A DNA stretch of 64,000 nt from JBDXHU01 sp039989475 (GTDB lineage: Bacteria > Pseudomonadota > Gammaproteobacteria > Pseudomonadales > Halieaceae), in contig JBDXHU010000002.1 in assembly GCA_039989475.1 (NCBI GenBank), positions 434,001 to 498,000 on the forward strand, given 5' to 3'. The position numbers and the translations under genes are program-made. The notes beneath the pieces are model-generated. The model had not been told where the DNA came from. It made no database searches and saw only the letters and a program-made list of their open reading frames with translations. Below are positions 61,687 through 64,000 of the stretch, piece after piece. The stretch's first letter is position 1. Each line of letters starts with the position of its first letter.

Positions 61687-61708
61687 CCCGCCCCGGGCAC
61701 CAATAAAA
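61687..61708. repeat. attR: duplicated tRNA-Leu 3' end
   Basis: Exact 22-base copy of 47812-47833 (tRNA-Leu T-arm and acceptor 3' half, CCA and six more bases). CTGTGC just before it also matches the tRNA variable arm with 11 bases deleted. It marks the right end of a 13.9-kb island. Confidence 0.85.
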
Positions 61709-61735
61709 TTCTAGTTAAACACTACGTAACAACAG

Positions 61736-61883
61736 CAATGAACCCGCACAGTGCGGTCAGGTGCGCCTGCCCGGTCACGTCCCGCCCCGGGCACCAGCCA
61801 CACCCAAACTCAAATCCTTCTGCATTAAGCCAATGAACCCGCACAGTGCGGTCAGGTGCGCCTGCCCGGTCAAGTCCCGCCCC
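61736..61883. repeat. Two further tRNA-Leu-like att remnants in a 95-bp direct repeat
   Basis: CAATGAACCCGCACAGTGCG and the following bases to CGTCCCGCCCC occur at 61736-61788 and again at 61831-61883, almost identical over 53 bases. The first copy ends in CCCGCCCCGGGCACCA (61781-61796), the tRNA-Leu 3' end; the second ends in TCAAGTCCCGCCCC, the tRNA T-arm, then diverges. They look like scars of earlier or tandem integrations at the same tRNA. Confidence 0.75.
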
Positions 61884-61917
61884 CAGGCTGAGCGGCGTGG
61901 GGGCTATACTGTCGCTT

Positions 61918-62403
61918 ATGTCTATTCAGGATCACAGCTCGGTATTTGACCTGGATCGATTCCTCTGGGCCCAGGAGCCGATCTATGCAACTGCCCTGGC
62001 AGAGCTCCGCCAGGGTAATAAGCAATCCCACTGGATGTGGTTCATCTTTCCCCAGCTTGCTGGCCTTGGTCATAGTTCAACGGCGCGGCTTTATGCGATC
62101 GCCTGCATGGAGGAGGCTGCTGAGTACCTGGCCCATCCTGTCCTGGGGCAACGGTTGATCGAGTGTGCGGAGGCGGTCTTGTCTGTCGACGGTAAGAGCA
62201 TCCATGACATCTTGCACTCACCTGACGATCTTAAATTCAAATCATCGATGACATTGTTTTCGCGGGCAGGTGGTGCCTCCCGTGTATTTGAGCAGGCACT
62301 GGAGAAGTACTGTGCTGGCGAATCGGACGAGCTTACCCTGGCACTATTGCGGGAGATAGGGGGAGATCAAGGCACCATCGTTACTGCAGATATTTCTGCA
62401 TAG
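61918..62403 (+). CDS. DUF1810 family protein
   Basis: A 161-residue soluble protein of normal DUF1810 length. It shows FDLDRFLWAQEPIYATALAEL, the hallmark SHWMWFIFPQLAGLG, and a KFKSSMTLFS stretch. ATG 61918 gives the usual start. Function not established; the family is widespread in bacteria and fungi. It starts 35 bases after the last att remnant, so it is probably the first gene of the original chromosome right of the island. The tail overlaps the next, convergent gene by 37 bases. Confidence 0.88.
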   Translation: MSIQDHSSVFDLDRFLWAQEPIYATALAELRQGNKQSHWMWFIFPQLAGLGHSSTARLYAIACMEEAAEYLAHPVLGQRLIECAEAVLSVDGKSIHDILHSPDDLKFKSSMTLFSRAGGASRVFEQALEKYCAGESDELTLALLREIGGDQGTIVTADISA

Positions 62404-62702
62404 CCTTTGAGATGACAGCTTCCGGAGACCCTGATTTTTACCCGTTGCCGATTGGAAGCTGCTTCCAACAGCAGTCGGTACATATTTCCCGTGCCTGCTC
62501 CTAGTGGTTCGCGATAGAACATGCTTTTTTCTTTGCAGCCACTAGGGTTGTCGCTCACATCCAGCTCGACCAGGATGCGGCCGTGCAAGTTGGCTTCCAG
62601 CGCGGTGATCTGGGCGGGCTCGGTCCAGCCGGCCTCAGCCAGAAGCTGTGCTGGCAATAAGAGAGTGCTGCCCAGCAGTAGTAGACGTGTAATTCGACTC
62701 AT
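62367..62702 (-). CDS. Small exported protein
   Basis: A 111-residue protein with a signal peptide (RLLLLGSTLLLPAQLLAEA) and a beta-rich mature part (GRILVELDVSDNPSGCKEKSMFYREP, RQRVKIRVSGSCHLKGYAEI) with two cysteines that may pair. No family recognised, but the pattern resembles other short periplasmic proteins of marine gammaproteobacteria. Convergent with the DUF1810 gene. Confidence 0.65.
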   Translation of the reverse strand: MSRITRLLLLGSTLLLPAQLLAEAGWTEPAQITALEANLHGRILVELDVSDNPSGCKEKSMFYREPLGAGTGNMYRLLLEAASNRQRVKIRVSGSCHLKGYAEISAVTMVP

Positions 62703-62858
62703 GGCTGTAGGTTCCTCCGCATGATCGCTTCCTTACAGGGGGAAGGGTCAGTCTAGCGTATCAGCCAGAGACAGGCATTGCGCTCGTAATATGCCCCCAA
62801 ATTCCCTAATATCACGGGGCATAAGAATCCAATCCAGGTCAAACAGGGGTGTCATCTC

Positions 62859-64000
62859 TTGACCAGAACAATCAAGCTCATAGCCGCTGTCGTCTTCCTG
62901 TCAGTCCTGCCAGTTATGGCCCAGGACGGCAGCGATGTCAGCCTCGAACTGCCTCTCATCGAAAGCGCGATCACCCAGGCTGAAGCCAATACCGAGCTCA
63001 GCGAGGAGGATCGTAACAAGCTGCTGGACTCATATCGCCGCGCTCAAGGCACTATCCAGAGCGTGGCCAGCTTTAAGCAGAAACAGGAGGCATATGCGGC
63101 TGCCCAGAAGACCGCGGCTGCCGAGGCGGCGAAAATCCAGAAGCGCCTGGACAAGGATCAGGCGGCGGCTGAGGGGAAGTCTGCTGAACCCGCAGCCAAC
63201 ACCAGACTGGAGCAGGTAGAGCAACTGGTTCAGCGTGACAAGGCCGATCTGGCAGCACAGGAGGCAAAGGCCTCGGACCTGGACAGCCGCCTGAAAGCGG
63301 AAGATGGTCGCCCAACGGCCCTGCGCGAGCGTCTGTCGGAGCTCAAGCAGCAACAGGATGAAATCACAGCCGCCGCCAAGCTTCCCGCCGCTGAAGGGGA
63401 GACGGCGCTATTTGCCAAGGCCCGGACCTGGAATTCCACGGCAAAGTCTGCCGCGGTGCGCGCCGAGATCAGCATGCTCGAGGCTGAACTGCTAAGCCAG
63501 CCGATGCGTCTGGACTTGATGAAGGCACAGCGCTACCGGGCCAACTTTGACGTGGTGCAACTGCGGGCGCGTATCAAGGCCTTTGATTTGTACGCCATCA
63601 AGCTACGCCAGGGTGAGGCTGAGCAAGCCCAGGCAGAAGCCGAATCAGCCCAGGAGCAGGCTGCAGGCAAACACCCACTCATTCTTGAGCTTGCCCAGGC
63701 CAATGCAGATCTCAGCGGCACTATCACAGACCGTACCGCCGCGCTCGAGCGGATAAAGTCTGAGGAAGCCAGTGCTGAGGAGGACGCGCTGCGCTTCGAG
63801 AAGGACCTGCAGTCGGTGCAGAGAAAACTGGAAGTACTGGGTATGAGCCAGGCACTCGGGCGCGTTTTGCGAGAGCAACAGCAGCGAATGCCACAGCGCC
63901 ACAAACCCTCAAGCACTCTGAGCCAGCGAGACAAATTGGTCTCCGACGCGAGCCTGTTGCAGTTTGATTACGAGGATGAGCGGCGCGAGTTGCGCAGTAT
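62859..64000 (+). CDS. MscK/KefA-type mechanosensitive channel, N-terminal part (runs off the window)
   Basis: An open frame from TTG 62859 (AGGGGT nine bases upstream) to the window end, at least 380 codons with no stop. A signal peptide (LIAAVVFLSVLPVMAQ) is followed by a long, almost purely helical, Gln/Ala/Glu/Lys-rich periplasmic region with heptad-like patterns (LEQVEQLVQRDKADLAAQEA, RERLSELKQQQDEI). This is the layout of the periplasmic domain of large MscS-family channels (MscK/MscM), and RVLREQQQRMP fits the same region. The channel domain itself is outside the window. Confidence 0.75.
   Translation, partial: MTRTIKLIAAVVFLSVLPVMAQDGSDVSLELPLIESAITQAEANTELSEEDRNKLLDSYRRAQGTIQSVASFKQKQEAYAAAQKTAAAEAAKIQKRLDKDQAAAEGKSAEPAANTRLEQVEQLVQRDKADLAAQEAKASDLDSRLKAEDGRPTALRERLSELKQQQDEITAAAKLPAAEGETALFAKARTWNSTAKSAAVRAEISMLEAELLSQPMRLDLMKAQRYRANFDVVQLRARIKAFDLYAIKLRQGEAEQAQAEAESAQEQAAGKHPLILELAQANADLSGTITDRTAALERIKSEEASAEEDALRFEKDLQSVQRKLEVLGMSQALGRVLREQQQRMPQRHKPSSTLSQRDKLVSDASLLQFDYEDERRELRS

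Noticed and set aside
53643..61700. Chromosomal integron / gene-cassette array
   Set aside because: Small orphan genes and short inverted sequences such as AACGCCTAA / TTAGGCGTT suggested attC sites, but paired core sites do not recur at regular gene boundaries and no IntI is present.

Overview
The window reads as chromosomal DNA from a marine, Na+-dependent, Gram-negative gammaproteobacterium. The best guess is a Halieaceae/Cellvibrionales-like relative of the pseudomonads. This rests on a complete Na+-pumping NADH:quinone reductase operon, Lol lipoprotein-export and Kdo genes, a sodium-symporter, and a backbone whose gene order closely follows the topA-lexA-mfd-gap-nqr-lol-comEC-exbBD-kdsB-murB block known from Pseudomonas aeruginosa. 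The genus assignment is inference; no database search was possible.

Backbone, 1-33.2 kb: end of a glutaredoxin-like gene, UspA, TopA, a DUF6586 protein, LexA with two tandem SOS boxes, a LOG-family protein, a six-unit 52-bp tandem repeat, a DUF6763-like protein, a methylthioinosine phosphorylase (TTG start), CsiV and Mfd (overlapping, minus strand), GapDH, nqrABCDEF-apbE-nqrM, lolCDE, a DUF2062 protein, ComEC, ExbB/ExbD, KdsB, a low-molecular-weight phosphatase, MurB, UvrC, PgsA and tRNA-Cys(GCA). lpxK, usually found between exbD and kdsB, is not there.

Accessory stretch A, 33.2-47.7 kb, lies between tRNA-Cys and tRNA-Leu(UAA). It holds a REP-associated transposase with flanking REP-like repeats, two tandem paralogous secreted proteins, an SDR-P450-ABM operon facing a DapB-like reductase, a TonB-dependent receptor with a clear promoter and terminator, an aldo/keto reductase, a hybrid histidine kinase and a sodium-dependent transporter.

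Accessory stretch B, 47.8-61.9 kb, is a genomic island in the 3' end of tRNA-Leu(UAA). The tRNA end is duplicated 13.9 kb downstream, followed by two more partial copies. Only the first nine codons of an apparent integrase survive at the left end. The island is visibly more AT-rich. It carries a XamI-type restriction-modification pair, a convergent two-gene operon (DGQHR-domain protein plus an unrecognised, possibly HEPN-like protein), a DUF6602 nuclease-like gene, a thermonuclease-like protein, several small envelope proteins, three 148-bp REPIN/MITE-like elements, two 88-bp repeats, and four copies (one intact) of a 58-residue protein gene. The DGQHR/HEPN-like pair and the repeat/small-ORF families are the best candidates for something undescribed.

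Beyond the island are a DUF1810 gene, a small secreted protein and the 5' part of a MscK/KefA-type mechanosensitive channel gene that runs off the window.
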